Shown piece by piece: positions 8,948-17,240 of a DNA stretch of 64,000 nt (positions are counted from its first letter, which is position 1; every line of letters starts with the position of its first letter). The position numbers and the translations under genes are program-made. The notes below the pieces were generated by a model that was not told where the DNA came from, did no database searches, and saw only the letters and a list, made by a program, of their open reading frames with translations. The stretch is from Candidatus Promineofilum glycogenicum (lineage in GTDB: Bacteria > Chloroflexota > Anaerolineae > Promineifilales > Promineifilaceae), in the NCBI GenBank assembly GCA_016707605.1, contig JADJHJ010000001.1, positions 124,001 to 188,000 on the forward strand, written 5' to 3'.

Positions 8948-8956
8948 GTGAATCGC

Positions 8957-9445
8957 ATGGACATTCAACATCTGGTCGACCGTCTGGAACAAGCTCTCAA
9001 CGAGAGCACGCGCATTCCCCTGAGCGCCTATCTGCTGGTCAATGAGGAGAAGGTCTATAGCCTGCTCGACCAGATGCGCGTGGCCGTGCCGGAGGAGATC
9101 AAGCGCGCCAACCGCATTGAGGCCGAGAAGGATCGCATTCTGGCCCAGGCCAAGGAAGAGGCTGAGCGCATCCGCGAGTTGTCGCGCCAGGAAGCGGGCG
9201 AACTGGTCAAGCGCGATGCCGTCGTCAACGCCGCCCAGCACCGGGCCGAGAACATCGTCGAGCGGGCGCGCCGCGACGCCGAGGCGTTGCGCCAGGACGC
9301 CGACGTCTACATTGTGGACGTACTGCAAAAGCTGGAGCAAGACCTGATGCGGACGATGGGCGTCGTGCGTAATGGGCTGGAGAAGGTGCAGGCCGAGCAA
9401 ATGGCTCAGGCGTCGGCCCGCGACGACGCGGCCGAGGGCCTCTAG
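8957..9445 (+). CDS. Coiled-coil protein, possibly DivIVA/SepIVA-like
   Basis: About 162 residues, almost entirely helical and charged (EEIKRANRIEAEKDRILAQA and following heptads, residues 40-120). There are no membrane segments and no enzyme motifs. The ATG at 8957 is preferred because AGGTG (8946-8950), overlapping the coaD stop, lies 6 bases upstream; a GTG at 8948 is possible. Short coiled-coil cell-division proteins sit next to coaD in several Actinobacteria, so a septal or polar scaffold role is plausible. This is inference from context and composition. ATP-synthase b-like coiled coils are the main alternative. Confidence 0.6.
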   Translation: MDIQHLVDRLEQALNESTRIPLSAYLLVNEEKVYSLLDQMRVAVPEEIKRANRIEAEKDRILAQAKEEAERIRELSRQEAGELVKRDAVVNAAQHRAENIVERARRDAEALRQDADVYIVDVLQKLEQDLMRTMGVVRNGLEKVQAEQMAQASARDDAAEGL

Positions 9446-9452
9446 CCGGCAG

Positions 9453-10166
9453 CTAGTTGCGGACGAAGGTGTAGCCCACGCCGCGCTCCGACCGGATGTA
9501 CTGCGGCGCTTCGGGGTGGGCCTCGATCTTGCGCCGCAGCCGGTGGACGTAGACGCGCAGCCGGTCCTCGTAGACCGTCTCCATCGGCCACAGACGGCGC
9601 AGGATGAAGTCGGTCGTCACCGTCTGCCCGGCGTTGCGCATGAGGATGAAGAGTAGCTTCGTCTCGGTCGGCGTCAGGGCGATCTCCTGACCGTCGATTG
9701 TCGCCCGCTGGTGGGGGAAGCTGACGGTCAGGTGTTCATCCACGACCGTCTCGGCGCTCAGCGTGTAGGCGAAGTCGCCGATGCGGCGCAACACCCGCCG
9801 CACGCGGGCGACGAGTTCGCCGGGGTTGAACGGCTTGGTGATGTAATCCTCGGCGTAGCGGTCGATGGTCTGGATGATCGTCTCGTCCTCATCGACGGCG
9901 GTCAGCATGATGATCGGCACGTCGGAGTAGTCGAGGACGGCGTCACAGAAGTCGAAGCCGTTCATGCCGTAGGGCATGTGGATGTCCACCAACGCCAGAT
10001 GGGGCAAGCCGCCGCGCCGAATTAACTCCAGTCCCTCTTCGCCCGAAGAGGCGGTCGAGACCTGGAAGCCCGCTTTCTGCAAAGCGGTCGAGACCAGGCG
10101 GATCATCGAGTAGTTGTCGTCCAGGACGAGAACCCGGTAAGTACTGGTATCAAATCCCGCTGTCAT
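9453..10166 (-). CDS. OmpR/PhoB-family response regulator
   Basis: Two-component DNA-binding regulator. The receiver domain covers about residues 10-125, with the acidic pair DD (16-17), phospho-acceptor D61 in LVDIHMP, a Thr in MLTA and Lys in ITKPF. A winged-helix trans-regulatory domain (about 140-235) follows, with DRLRVYVHRLRRKIE and RGVGYTF. No histidine kinase is adjacent, so it is an orphan here. The ATG at 10166 fits the family best, but an upstream ATG (10253) preceded by GGGGTGG would add a 29-residue tail. A promoter (TTGAGC-N17-TAGAAT) lies at 10314-10342. It ends tail to tail with the coiled-coil gene, 7 bases apart. Confidence 0.88.
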   Translation of the reverse strand: MTAGFDTSTYRVLVLDDNYSMIRLVSTALQKAGFQVSTASSGEEGLELIRRGGLPHLALVDIHMPYGMNGFDFCDAVLDYSDVPIIMLTAVDEDETIIQTIDRYAEDYITKPFNPGELVARVRRVLRRIGDFAYTLSAETVVDEHLTVSFPHQRATIDGQEIALTPTETKLLFILMRNAGQTVTTDFILRRLWPMETVYEDRLRVYVHRLRRKIEAHPEAPQYIRSERGVGYTFVRN

Positions 10167-10313
10167 TCGTGCTAACCCGTCCTTTGCCAAATCCGTTGTG
10201 AGAGTTAGCGTGAAGCGCGCATGGCCCTGTTGCCGGCTAGTGGTATCGATCATGGCCACCCCACGGACGTACTCCCTTACAGTGTGCAACCCGAACCTTA
10301 CGCCCCATCTGAC

Positions 10314-10342
10314 ATTCTAGCAGTGGGCCGGGGGCGGCTCAA
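10314..10342 (-). promoter_or_regulatory. Sigma-70-type promoter of the response regulator
   Basis: Read on the minus strand: TTGAGC (10342-10337), 17-bp spacer, TAGAAT (10319-10314). It would start transcription near 10307, about 50 or 140 bases ahead of the two candidate start codons. Confidence 0.5.
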
Positions 10343-10429
10343 GCGGTTTTCACGGAACGTTCGTAATTGGCGCGCGGCAAGGCCACGGCCACCGGCCGCA
10401 GCCTTGCGTCTGAGGATGTCGTGGGAGCC

Positions 10430-11349
10430 TTACGCCTGGCTGCGGGTTACGGCGGCGTAGCGGCGAATGGCCTCGCGGCGGTAGCGCAGGGCGATGTAGA
10501 CGGCCAGGGTGACGACCAGAATGGTGATGGTGTTGACGAAGAAGGTGGCGATGCGCCACAGCGTCGTCTCGGCATCGGGGAAGCCCAGAATCAGGGCGAT
10601 GCCCAGCCAGACGGGGAAGCTGGCGAACTGGGCCGCGCCGGCCACGGCGATTAGCTCTCGCCGCCCGGCTTCGTCGGCCGTGTCCAGTCCGGCGACGATG
10701 CCGACGAGAAACGAGATGGCAAAGTTGCTTTGCAGCGTGCCGAACTCGTCATAGCTCAGCGGCCCGCCCATGATCGCGGCGACAATTACCCCGGCGGCGA
10801 TGGCGATGACCGTGCTCAGCGCCAGGACGATCAGCCCTTGCCGCGCCAGCCGCCAGTCGCCCATCCAGCCGCCGAAGCCCATAGCCATGACCTGCCCCAT
10901 GAACGGCGTGAAGAGCAGGGCGACGATATAGATGGTCATATCACCCGACAGCAGGCCATAGGCCACCAGCAGCGTGGAGACGGCGGCGCGGGCGATGTAG
11001 CCGGCGGTGATGTGGTTTTGCAGCCACAGGTCTTGCAGGATGGTCGTGGCGCTGAGCTTGATCGGCCGGGTGACGCTTTCCGGCGGCTCCTGCGAAACAA
11101 TAGCCACGACCTCATCCGAGACGATGCAATACTGCCGTGGGTCGAAGAAGTCGGCGCTCATGAGCGCCTCAATGAACCGGGTCGATTCGGGGGCCGATAC
11201 CTGGACGCGAACCTCCTCCCCTCCTCCGTCCCGCTGTCGCGGAAGACGCGCGTGGGGATGACCGCCGCCTCGCCAATGCCCTGGGCCAGAGCCAGCCTGG
11301 CGACTTTCTCCCCCTGGCCCCTGGGTGTGCCTACCGTTACCTCTTGCAT
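10430..11349 (-). pseudogene. DUF389 family membrane protein, frame broken once
   Basis: The intact open frame (10430-11161, 243 residues) has five or six hydrophobic segments. It shows the DUF389 pattern GYIARAAVSTLLVAYGLLSGD ... ALLFTPFMGQVMAM. Upstream, its frame stays open through EEVRVQVSAPESTRFIEAL but without a start. The frame beside it starts at ATG 11349, after GGAG, with MQEVTVGTPRGQGEKVA and runs to VFRDSGTEE, the expected N-terminal domain. The two meet in the G-rich run GGAGGAGGGGAGGAGG (about 11215-11230), where one missing base explains the break. The function of DUF389 proteins is unknown. It is either a recent pseudogene or an indel in the assembly; translation from the ATG at 11161 is the other possibility. 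Confidence 0.72.
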
Positions 11350-11409
11350 AGCCCTTCTCCCTTTCCTTACGTCTGTAGCCAGCATAAAAAGGGCTTGTCA
11401 GAGAGACAA

Positions 11410-11424
11410 TGTATCAAAGATACA
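11410..11424. promoter_or_regulatory. Dyad TGTATC-AAA-GATACA between DUF389 and comEC
   Basis: A perfect 6-bp inverted repeat with 3-base centre, ending 6 bases before the putative comEC -35 box. It sits in the divergent region, so it could be an operator for either gene. No cognate regulator can be named. Confidence 0.35.
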
Positions 11425-11430
11425 ATTTGG

Positions 11431-11458
11431 TTGACGGCGGCCCACAGCCAAGTAAAGT
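11431..11458 (+). promoter_or_regulatory. Candidate comEC promoter
   Basis: TTGACG (11431-11436), 16-bp spacer, TAAAGT (11453-11458), about 33 bases upstream of the comEC ATG. Confidence 0.45.
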
Positions 11459-11491
11459 ACAGGTGTTGCGCTGTCCTCATCGAAGAGCATC

Positions 11492-13924
11492 ATGACCCCC
11501 GCGCCTCGCCTCGCCCCCTCGCCCACGGCCGTTACCATACAGCCGCCCGTCGATTCGCGCTTCTACCTGGCGACCGTGGCCGGGGCGGCGTGGCTGGCCG
11601 GCATTGGGCTGGCGGCGCTGGTCGACGCCGGTCTGGGCTTCTGGCTGTTCATGGCCGCCGTCGCCACCGTGGGCGCGGTGGCCCTGTGGCGAGTGGGGCG
11701 GGTGGGGCTGGCGCTGGCTGGGGTGGCCGCGCTGGCCCTGGGTGGGGTGCGGGCGGTGGCGGCCGCGCCCCGCTTCGACGCCGGGCACGTGGCCGCCTAC
11801 AACGGCGCGGCCGAGGTCGTCCTGCGCGGCGAGGTGGCCGCCGAGCCGGACGTAGGCGACACCAGCCGCCGCCTGCGCCTGGCCGCCCGCGAACTGGTCA
11901 TCGACGGCCAGTCGCGGCCGGTGAGCGGCCTCGTCCTGGTCGAACTGCCGCGCTACCCGGCCGTCGGCTACGGCGCGGCCCTCAGCCTGTCGGGCGAACT
12001 GCTGGCCCCGTCCTCCCTGAACAGCACCGACTACGCCGCCTACCTGGCCCGGCAGGGCATCCACAGCGTCATGCGCTATCCGGCCGTCAGCGTGCTGGAC
12101 GAGGCGGGCGGCAGCGCGTGGCGGCGGGCGCTGCTGGCCGTGCGCGACCGGGGCCGGGACGCCATCCGCGCCAGCCTGCCCGAACCGCAAGCCTCGCTGC
12201 TGACCGGCATCCTGCTGGGCGACGACAGCGGCCTGCCCCGCGCCGTGGTGGACGCCTTCCAGATGACGGGCATGACCCACATCATCGCCATCTCCGGCTT
12301 CAACATCGCCCTCATCATCGCCCTGCTCGACCGGCTGGCCGCGCCGCTGCTGCCGCGGCGGACGGGGGCGGTGGTCATCGCCGCCTTCATCGTCCTCTAC
12401 GCCCTGCTGGTCGGCGCGTCGGCCTCGGTCGTGCGCGCGGCGCTGATGGGCATCACCTACCTCGCCGGCCTGCGCCTGCTGGGGCGGCCGACGCTGGCCC
12501 TGGCCGGCCTCTTCACGGCCGCCGTCGTGATGACTCTCTGGAACCCGCTGACGCTGTGGGACGTGGGCTTCCAGCTCAGCCTGTCGGCCACCCTGGGCCT
12601 GCTGCTCTTCGGCCAGCCGTGGTCGCGGCGGCTGCGGCGGGGCACGGCCGCCTTGCCGCCGGCCGTCCGCCGCCCGGCCACGCAACTGCTGGGCGAGGGC
12701 GTGATCATCACCCTGGCGGCGCAGGTGTTGACCGTGCCGCTGCTCATCTACCACTTCGGCGCGCTGTCGCTGGCCAGTCTGCCGGCCAACCTGCTCGTCC
12801 TGCCGGCGCAGCCGGCGGTGATGCTGACCGGGGGGCTGACGCTGTTGGCCGGGCTGGCGTGGCCCGCCGCCGGGCGACTGGTCGGGCTGCCGGCGTGGCT
12901 GTTCCTGAGCTACACCATCGGCGTCATCGAGCGGTTGGCGCGGCTTCCGGCGGCGTCCGTGCCGTTGCGTCTGTCAGCCGGCGGGCTGCTGGGCGTCTAT
13001 GCGCTCATTGCTGTCGTGACCATTGCCGCGGCCACCGGCCAACCGCGGCGGCGGGCGGCGGCCGAACGGCTGCGCGCCAACCCACGGCGCAACGCGGCGC
13101 TGGGCGGGCTGGCCGTCGTCGTCTTGCTGGCCGGGGCGTGGTGGTGGCAACGGCCCGATGGCCGGCTGCACGTGGCCTTCCTCGACGTGGGGCAGGGGGA
13201 TGCCACGCTCATCCAATCCCCCGACGGGCGGCAGGTGCTCATCGACGGCGGGCGCTACCCGTCGCGGGTGCTGGAGCGTCTGGGGGAGCAGATGCCGTTC
13301 TGGGATCACTCGCTCGACCTGGTGATCGCCACCCATCCCGACGACGACCACGCCGCCGGGCTGGTCAGCGTCGTGGAGCGCTACGACGTGGCCGGGGTGA
13401 TGACCAACGGCGCGGCGGCCGGCGACGACGCGGGCTACGCCGCGCTGCTGGCCGCGGCCGAGGTCACCGGCGCGCCCGTCCTCGTCGCCCAGCCGGGCCA
13501 GCGCATCGACCTGGGCGACGGCGCGCGCCTCGACATCCTGAGCGCCGGCGGCGCGACTGACAACGACGCCTCGGTCGTGGCCCGGCTGACCTACGGCGAG
13601 CTATCCGTCCTGCTGACCGGCGACGCGGGCGAGGCGGCCGAGGCGGCGCTGCTGGCCGGCGGGCAACTGGCCCCGACCGTCGTGCTGAAGGCGGGCCACC
13701 ACGGGGCGAATACGTCCAGCGGCGAGGCGTTTCTGGCTGCGGTTCGGCCGCAGGTGGTTGTCATCTCCGTCGGCGCGGACAACAGCTACGGCCACCCGGC
13801 CCCGGCGATGCTGGCGCGGGCGGCGGCGGTGGGGGCGACGGTGTTGCGGACGGATGAGGTGGGGACGGTGGAGTTGGTTAGTGATGGGGAGAGGATGTGG
13901 TGGGAGGTAGAGGGTAGGCCGTAG
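11492..13924 (+). CDS. comEC: ComEC/Rec2 DNA uptake channel
   Basis: Inner-membrane channel for single-stranded DNA in natural transformation. At 810 residues it has the full architecture: two N-terminal membrane segments, an OB-like DUF4131 region (about 85-190), and the Competence domain with many membrane helices (about 235-540) containing GDDSGL and MTHIIAISGFN. A C-terminal metallo-beta-lactamase domain follows (about 555-805) with FLDVGQGD, THPDDDHAAGL (H615) and KAGHHGANTS. The ATG follows only a weak GAAGAG ribosome site. No comEA or pilus gene is nearby. Small copies of the GDDSGL and MTHIIAISG coding stretches recur downstream at 13936 and 15811. Confidence 0.92.
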   Translation: MTPAPRLAPSPTAVTIQPPVDSRFYLATVAGAAWLAGIGLAALVDAGLGFWLFMAAVATVGAVALWRVGRVGLALAGVAALALGGVRAVAAAPRFDAGHVAAYNGAAEVVLRGEVAAEPDVGDTSRRLRLAARELVIDGQSRPVSGLVLVELPRYPAVGYGAALSLSGELLAPSSLNSTDYAAYLARQGIHSVMRYPAVSVLDEAGGSAWRRALLAVRDRGRDAIRASLPEPQASLLTGILLGDDSGLPRAVVDAFQMTGMTHIIAISGFNIALIIALLDRLAAPLLPRRTGAVVIAAFIVLYALLVGASASVVRAALMGITYLAGLRLLGRPTLALAGLFTAAVVMTLWNPLTLWDVGFQLSLSATLGLLLFGQPWSRRLRRGTAALPPAVRRPATQLLGEGVIITLAAQVLTVPLLIYHFGALSLASLPANLLVLPAQPAVMLTGGLTLLAGLAWPAAGRLVGLPAWLFLSYTIGVIERLARLPAASVPLRLSAGGLLGVYALIAVVTIAAATGQPRRRAAAERLRANPRRNAALGGLAVVVLLAGAWWWQRPDGRLHVAFLDVGQGDATLIQSPDGRQVLIDGGRYPSRVLERLGEQMPFWDHSLDLVIATHPDDDHAAGLVSVVERYDVAGVMTNGAAAGDDAGYAALLAAAEVTGAPVLVAQPGQRIDLGDGARLDILSAGGATDNDASVVARLTYGELSVLLTGDAGEAAEAALLAGGQLAPTVVLKAGHHGANTSSGEAFLAAVRPQVVVISVGADNSYGHPAPAMLARAAAVGATVLRTDEVGTVELVSDGERMWWEVEGRP

Positions 13925-13935
13925 AGCGTTTTGCG

Positions 13936-13954
13936 GGGCGATGACAGCGGCCTG
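13936..13954 (+). repeat. Short comEC-like fragment (GDDSGL coding stretch)
   Basis: 19 bases identical at 18 positions to comEC 12217-12235. It sits 11 bases after the comEC stop, at the left edge of the lower-G+C island. A second comEC-like fragment lies at 15811 in the same order and orientation. Confidence 0.45.
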
Positions 13955-14170
13955 GGGTGTCCTAAATTGTGTGTAAACGCCTTTTCCTGATGGCAGAACC
14001 TTCATGACGCCAACTGTCTTTCCAGCCTGAGAATCACATGCCATTTGGATTGTGATTTAGGGACGGACTAGAGCCTGATAGCCATACCAAGCTTTTTTTC
14101 AAACCGATACGACTCCTGGGGCCAACGCCTCCTATCCTGAACAGGGTCGCTGCTGATAGGGCACTCGGCA

Positions 14171-14848
14171 TTACGCTTCTTTGGCAGTCAGGTCCTTGTC
14201 TTCCATTTCCCAGGCATGATCCATAGTGTGAAAGGCAGTGTGCCGAATCAGGTACCGGAGCGGCCACTTGCCGGCCATCTTGCCTTGGGAGTGGTAGTCC
14301 CGTATGGCCTGGCAATAGGCATCGCGATGCGCTTGCAGCCCCTCGCCAGTCAGCATCGCACCGTCGGGAGTGAGCACACCAAGCCCCTTCGCCCAGTCCT
14401 GCTCGTTGGCAAAGATATGACGGACGATGTGGTCCCGATCTCGCCCTCCGCCGCGCGGCCCCCGCTGCAGCTCAGCCGACACGCGCGAACGCACCCCATC
14501 GAAAAACGCCCAGCACGCCTGCAACAGCCTCAGCTCTCGTTCCAATTCGTCACCCGACATGACTTGCTTGTCGATGCTCGAAAACGCAAACGAAATACCC
14601 CAGAAGTCAGTTGAGCCTGTTCCTGGATACTCTTCGACTACGTCAACGTTCTTGATGGCTTCAAACTCCGCGTTCATTTCCGCCAGCTTGGCCACCGGTG
14701 AATATCGCGGAATATAGGAACGCAGCTTTTCGATGGCCTCCTCTCCGGTCTTCGCCCCGCGCGAGAGGCCGGGCCAATCGGGTGCCACCGCCACTGACTT
14801 CTTGCCCTTTGGGCCGATTTCTAACGTTACCCGAATATGGTTAGTCAC
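14171..14848 (-). CDS. DinB-like four-helix protein
   Basis: About 225 residues. The N-terminal third (VTLEIGPKGKKSVAVAPDWPGLSRG) resembles small HicB-like strand-rich folds. The rest is helical and His-rich, with DHIVRHIFANEQDWAKGLG and RYLIRHTAFHTMDHAWEMED, consistent with a metal-binding DinB/YfiT-type bundle. DinB-family members include metal-dependent thiol transferases, but the substrate here is unknown. The GTG at 14848 is preferred (GGAGG four bases upstream); an ATG at 14881 is also possible. It is the first gene of the lower-G+C island, co-directional with the lactonase-like gene upstream of it. Confidence 0.6.
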   Translation of the reverse strand: MTNHIRVTLEIGPKGKKSVAVAPDWPGLSRGAKTGEEAIEKLRSYIPRYSPVAKLAEMNAEFEAIKNVDVVEEYPGTGSTDFWGISFAFSSIDKQVMSGDELERELRLLQACWAFFDGVRSRVSAELQRGPRGGGRDRDHIVRHIFANEQDWAKGLGVLTPDGAMLTGEGLQAHRDAYCQAIRDYHSQGKMAGKWPLRYLIRHTAFHTMDHAWEMEDKDLTAKEA

Positions 14849-14944
14849 ATATCCTCCAATCAGCAACTCCTGCCATCGCACACCTGAGATGGAGTGCAGT
14901 GCTTGTACAAGTTTCTCTTTAACCTTTTCACTTAGAACGCTGCT

Positions 14945-15649
14945 TTACTCGTAAAACTCCGGCACTTTTTTGAGTGTTTTCCACTGCTCATTGTCATGAC
15001 CGAAAATCACTAGCCCGATATGCTCCCGTTCGACCAGATCAAGTAATTTAATCGTACTGGCGCGGGTTGCTTCGGCGTCCGGGTTGCTACCGTCGTCCTG
15101 CTGGTCACGGGTAAAGCCCTCGCCGAAGGGTACAGCATCAATCGTCAATAAAATCGCCCCCGTTTTGGGCAGCCGCAGCAGAACCGATTGATGTCCCGGT
15201 ACATGCCCGCTCGTCTCAATCAGTTCCAATTCCGGCAGCAGTTCCGTGTCCCCGTCCACCAGCCGAATGCGCTCCATTGGCTGATCCCATTGGGGTCGAA
15301 TGTTAGCATAACGTGGGTTACTTGCCGCATCTAAATGATGCATACGCTGAACAACATATTGCGCCTTCGTGAATGCCGCGTGTCTTCCGGCATGGTCGCC
15401 ATCATAATGCGTCGAAATGACTGTATCCACATCGTCCGGTTTTAAGCCAATGCTCGCCAACTGCTCGATAACATCCTGCCCATTCTCGAACTCCGATTCT
15501 CCTTCAGGGATGATCTCCGGTAGACCACTATCAATCAGAATATTCTGGCCGTCACCCGTTTGCACCAGATAACACACAATCGGAATCTGGTATTCCGGCA
15601 TGGACCCAACCTGCATCAGATAAAGACGCTTCACGGCATTCTGACTCAT
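14945..15649 (-). CDS. Metallo-beta-lactamase-fold hydrolase, AHL-lactonase-like
   Basis: About 234 residues. It has the MBL metal motif STHYDGDHAG (HxxxDH), then ETSGHVPGHQSVLL (third His region), TIDAVPFGE (bridging Asp) and LVIFGHD near the C-terminus. Length and motif order match the N-acyl-homoserine-lactonase family (AiiA/AttM type), which opens lactone rings of quorum signals. Other lactones are equally possible, so specificity is not shown. The ATG at 15649 is chosen over 15673 by homology; both lack a strong ribosome site. It lies in the lower-G+C island between the two comEC-like fragments, so horizontal acquisition is likely. Confidence 0.75.
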   Translation of the reverse strand: MSQNAVKRLYLMQVGSMPEYQIPIVCYLVQTGDGQNILIDSGLPEIIPEGESEFENGQDVIEQLASIGLKPDDVDTVISTHYDGDHAGRHAAFTKAQYVVQRMHHLDAASNPRYANIRPQWDQPMERIRLVDGDTELLPELELIETSGHVPGHQSVLLRLPKTGAILLTIDAVPFGEGFTRDQQDDGSNPDAEATRASTIKLLDLVEREHIGLVIFGHDNEQWKTLKKVPEFYE

Positions 15650-15774
15650 AATCATTTCTCTCATAAAAGTCATTATAGAGGAATCGTTCTCAGATTACAC
15701 GATGCTGTTTGTTGGTGTGGGTCAAAGCGCAGCCCCACCAACCCAAGCCCCACCTAACCACCACCAGCCCATCC

Positions 15775-15805
15775 CCAATTCCCCGCTACAACCCTGCCTC
15801 GCGCC
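15775..15805 (+). repeat. 31-bp sequence duplicated at 19147
   Basis: CCAATTCCCCGCTACAA and the following 14 bases match 19147-19177 with three differences, all transitions. The downstream copy sits just upstream of the lipoprotein gene at 19200 and contains a TACAAT -10-like hexamer. The two copies bracket the APH/CPBP/ZIP part of the island. Confidence 0.6.
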
Positions 15806-15810
15806 TTGGC

Positions 15811-15858
15811 GGACGCCTTCCGCGTCACGGCATGACCCACATCATTGCCATCTCCGGC
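15811..15858 (+). pseudogene. comEC remnant (MTHIIAISG coding stretch)
   Basis: This 48-base stretch aligns to comEC 12250-12298, including 27 of 28 bases over the MTHIIAISG codons. The surrounding frame is short and not comEC-like. It is the best evidence that a second comEC copy, or a recombination product of it, once lay here. Confidence 0.6.
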
Positions 15859-16018
15859 CAGACTAGAGCTATGGTTATCAGATGCTGCTGATGTCTGTCG
15901 TGTTATTGACCAAGCGATTCTTTGACACGACAATTCCACCTTTGGTTGGTACTATTTTTGGGGTGGTTACCGTATCCGACAGCGTCGATTTTTACACTTC
16001 GGTGCTCTAATAGCAACC

Positions 16019-16858
16019 ATGAGCGACGACAAAAAGCTGGACTACTATTTGGCCGCGTGGAATCTTTCGACCCCACAGCTTCTCACGCAGACGATGACCA
16101 GTCACATCTACACCGTCACGCACGACACCGAGACAGTTATCCTAAAACTGCTGTCCCCGTCAGAGACAAAGGAGCAAAGTGGCGCGGTGGCGCTACGCTA
16201 TTTTGACGGTCGTGGAGCGGTACGTATTTTATGTTACGACGAAGGCGCGCACCTGATGGAATACGCCGCAGGTGACGAACTTGTAGTGCTGGTCAATCGT
16301 GGTGAGGACGAAAACGCCACGCGAATTATCGCGCAGGTGCTGGAGCAACTTCACAGCGTCCCTCAGGAAGCCCCTCGCGACGGTTTGTTTATGCTAGATC
16401 GCTGGTTTAGAGCGTTGTTCGACAAAGCTGCGATGGACAAGCAAATAGGCATCGAGTCTATCTTTGTGCGGAGTGCCTCTCTCGCCGAGTGGTTGCTCTC
16501 TGACCAGCGCGACATTCGAGTGCTGCACGGTGACATCCATCACTATAATATCCGGCAGTCGTCGCGCGGCTGGCTTGCCTTTGACCCGAAAGGTCTCGTG
16601 GGCGAGCGCACCTATGACTGTGCAAACACGCTCTGCAACCCGGTGATACCCGAGCTTGTCCACAACGAAACTCGCCTACTGGCCAATGCAGCAATTCTGG
16701 CGGAAAGACTCTGTCTCGACCCGTGGCGCGTACTGGCGTTCACTTATGCATACGCCTGCCTTAACGCAAGTTGGTGGCTCGAACTTGGTGGGAGCGATAT
16801 CGTCAAGTGGGCACTCAACGTTGCGGCGATCATTGAACCACATCTTGAGTTAACGTGA
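16019..16858 (+). CDS. APH(6)-type aminoglycoside/hydroxyurea phosphotransferase
   Basis: 279 residues of the APH_6_hur family (streptomycin 6-phosphotransferase StrB/APH(6)-I and hydroxyurea phosphotransferase). The catalytic loop is VLHGDIHHYNI (H170, D172), followed by the metal-binding segment AFDPKGLVGERTYD with the conserved PKGLxGERxYD pattern. The N-terminal VILKLLSP gives the ATP-binding Lys. The family phosphorylates streptomycin or hydroxyurea; the natural substrate here is not known and resistance is inference. The start is the ATG at 16019 with no obvious ribosome site. Base composition is visibly lower in G+C than the flanking core genes, which suggests transfer. Confidence 0.83.
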   Translation: MSDDKKLDYYLAAWNLSTPQLLTQTMTSHIYTVTHDTETVILKLLSPSETKEQSGAVALRYFDGRGAVRILCYDEGAHLMEYAAGDELVVLVNRGEDENATRIIAQVLEQLHSVPQEAPRDGLFMLDRWFRALFDKAAMDKQIGIESIFVRSASLAEWLLSDQRDIRVLHGDIHHYNIRQSSRGWLAFDPKGLVGERTYDCANTLCNPVIPELVHNETRLLANAAILAERLCLDPWRVLAFTYAYACLNASWWLELGGSDIVKWALNVAAIIEPHLELT

Positions 16859-17240
16859 ATGGATAGACCCGGACATAAGACATGTTACGCCGCCGTTGAG
16901 GCTGCTCTAGCTACCAGCTGGAGCAACGGCCAAACCGAAGGATAAATCAACCGATTGAAGTTATTGAAGCGACAAATGTATGGCAGGGCAAACCTGGATC
17001 TTCTACCCCAACGTACCCTATATCATGCATGAAACCACAGAGATTGACGAAGAGCCGGTAGAAAGCATTCTCAGATACCAATCAACCGCCCCTCGATCCT
17101 AAAAAACACATCCCATTCGATTAGTCATCTGGGGCTGAACTTTACAATTGTCATAGTCCAGGCGTGATCTTTGTCACTTGTTCAGGTCACTCCTCGTTAA
17201 CGATAATGGTATGGTTGGCAATCTCAAGTGGAGGGGTCAC
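16859..17240. other. 382-bp stretch without a recognisable gene
   Basis: A/T-richer than its surroundings, with no convincing coding frame. It contains a hairpin with GCCGTTG / CAACGGC arms at about 16892-16930, shortly after the APH stop, and otherwise nothing I can name. Confidence 0.5.

Noticed and set aside
11344..13560. 738-codon plus-strand frame overlapping comEC
   Set aside because: Arg/Gly/Pro-rich low-complexity product typical of a shadow frame in G+C-rich DNA; comEC in the other frame has all expected motifs.
15922..15955. TTGACA ... TACTAT as the APH promoter
   Set aside because: The spacer is 22 bp, too long for a sigma-70 promoter.
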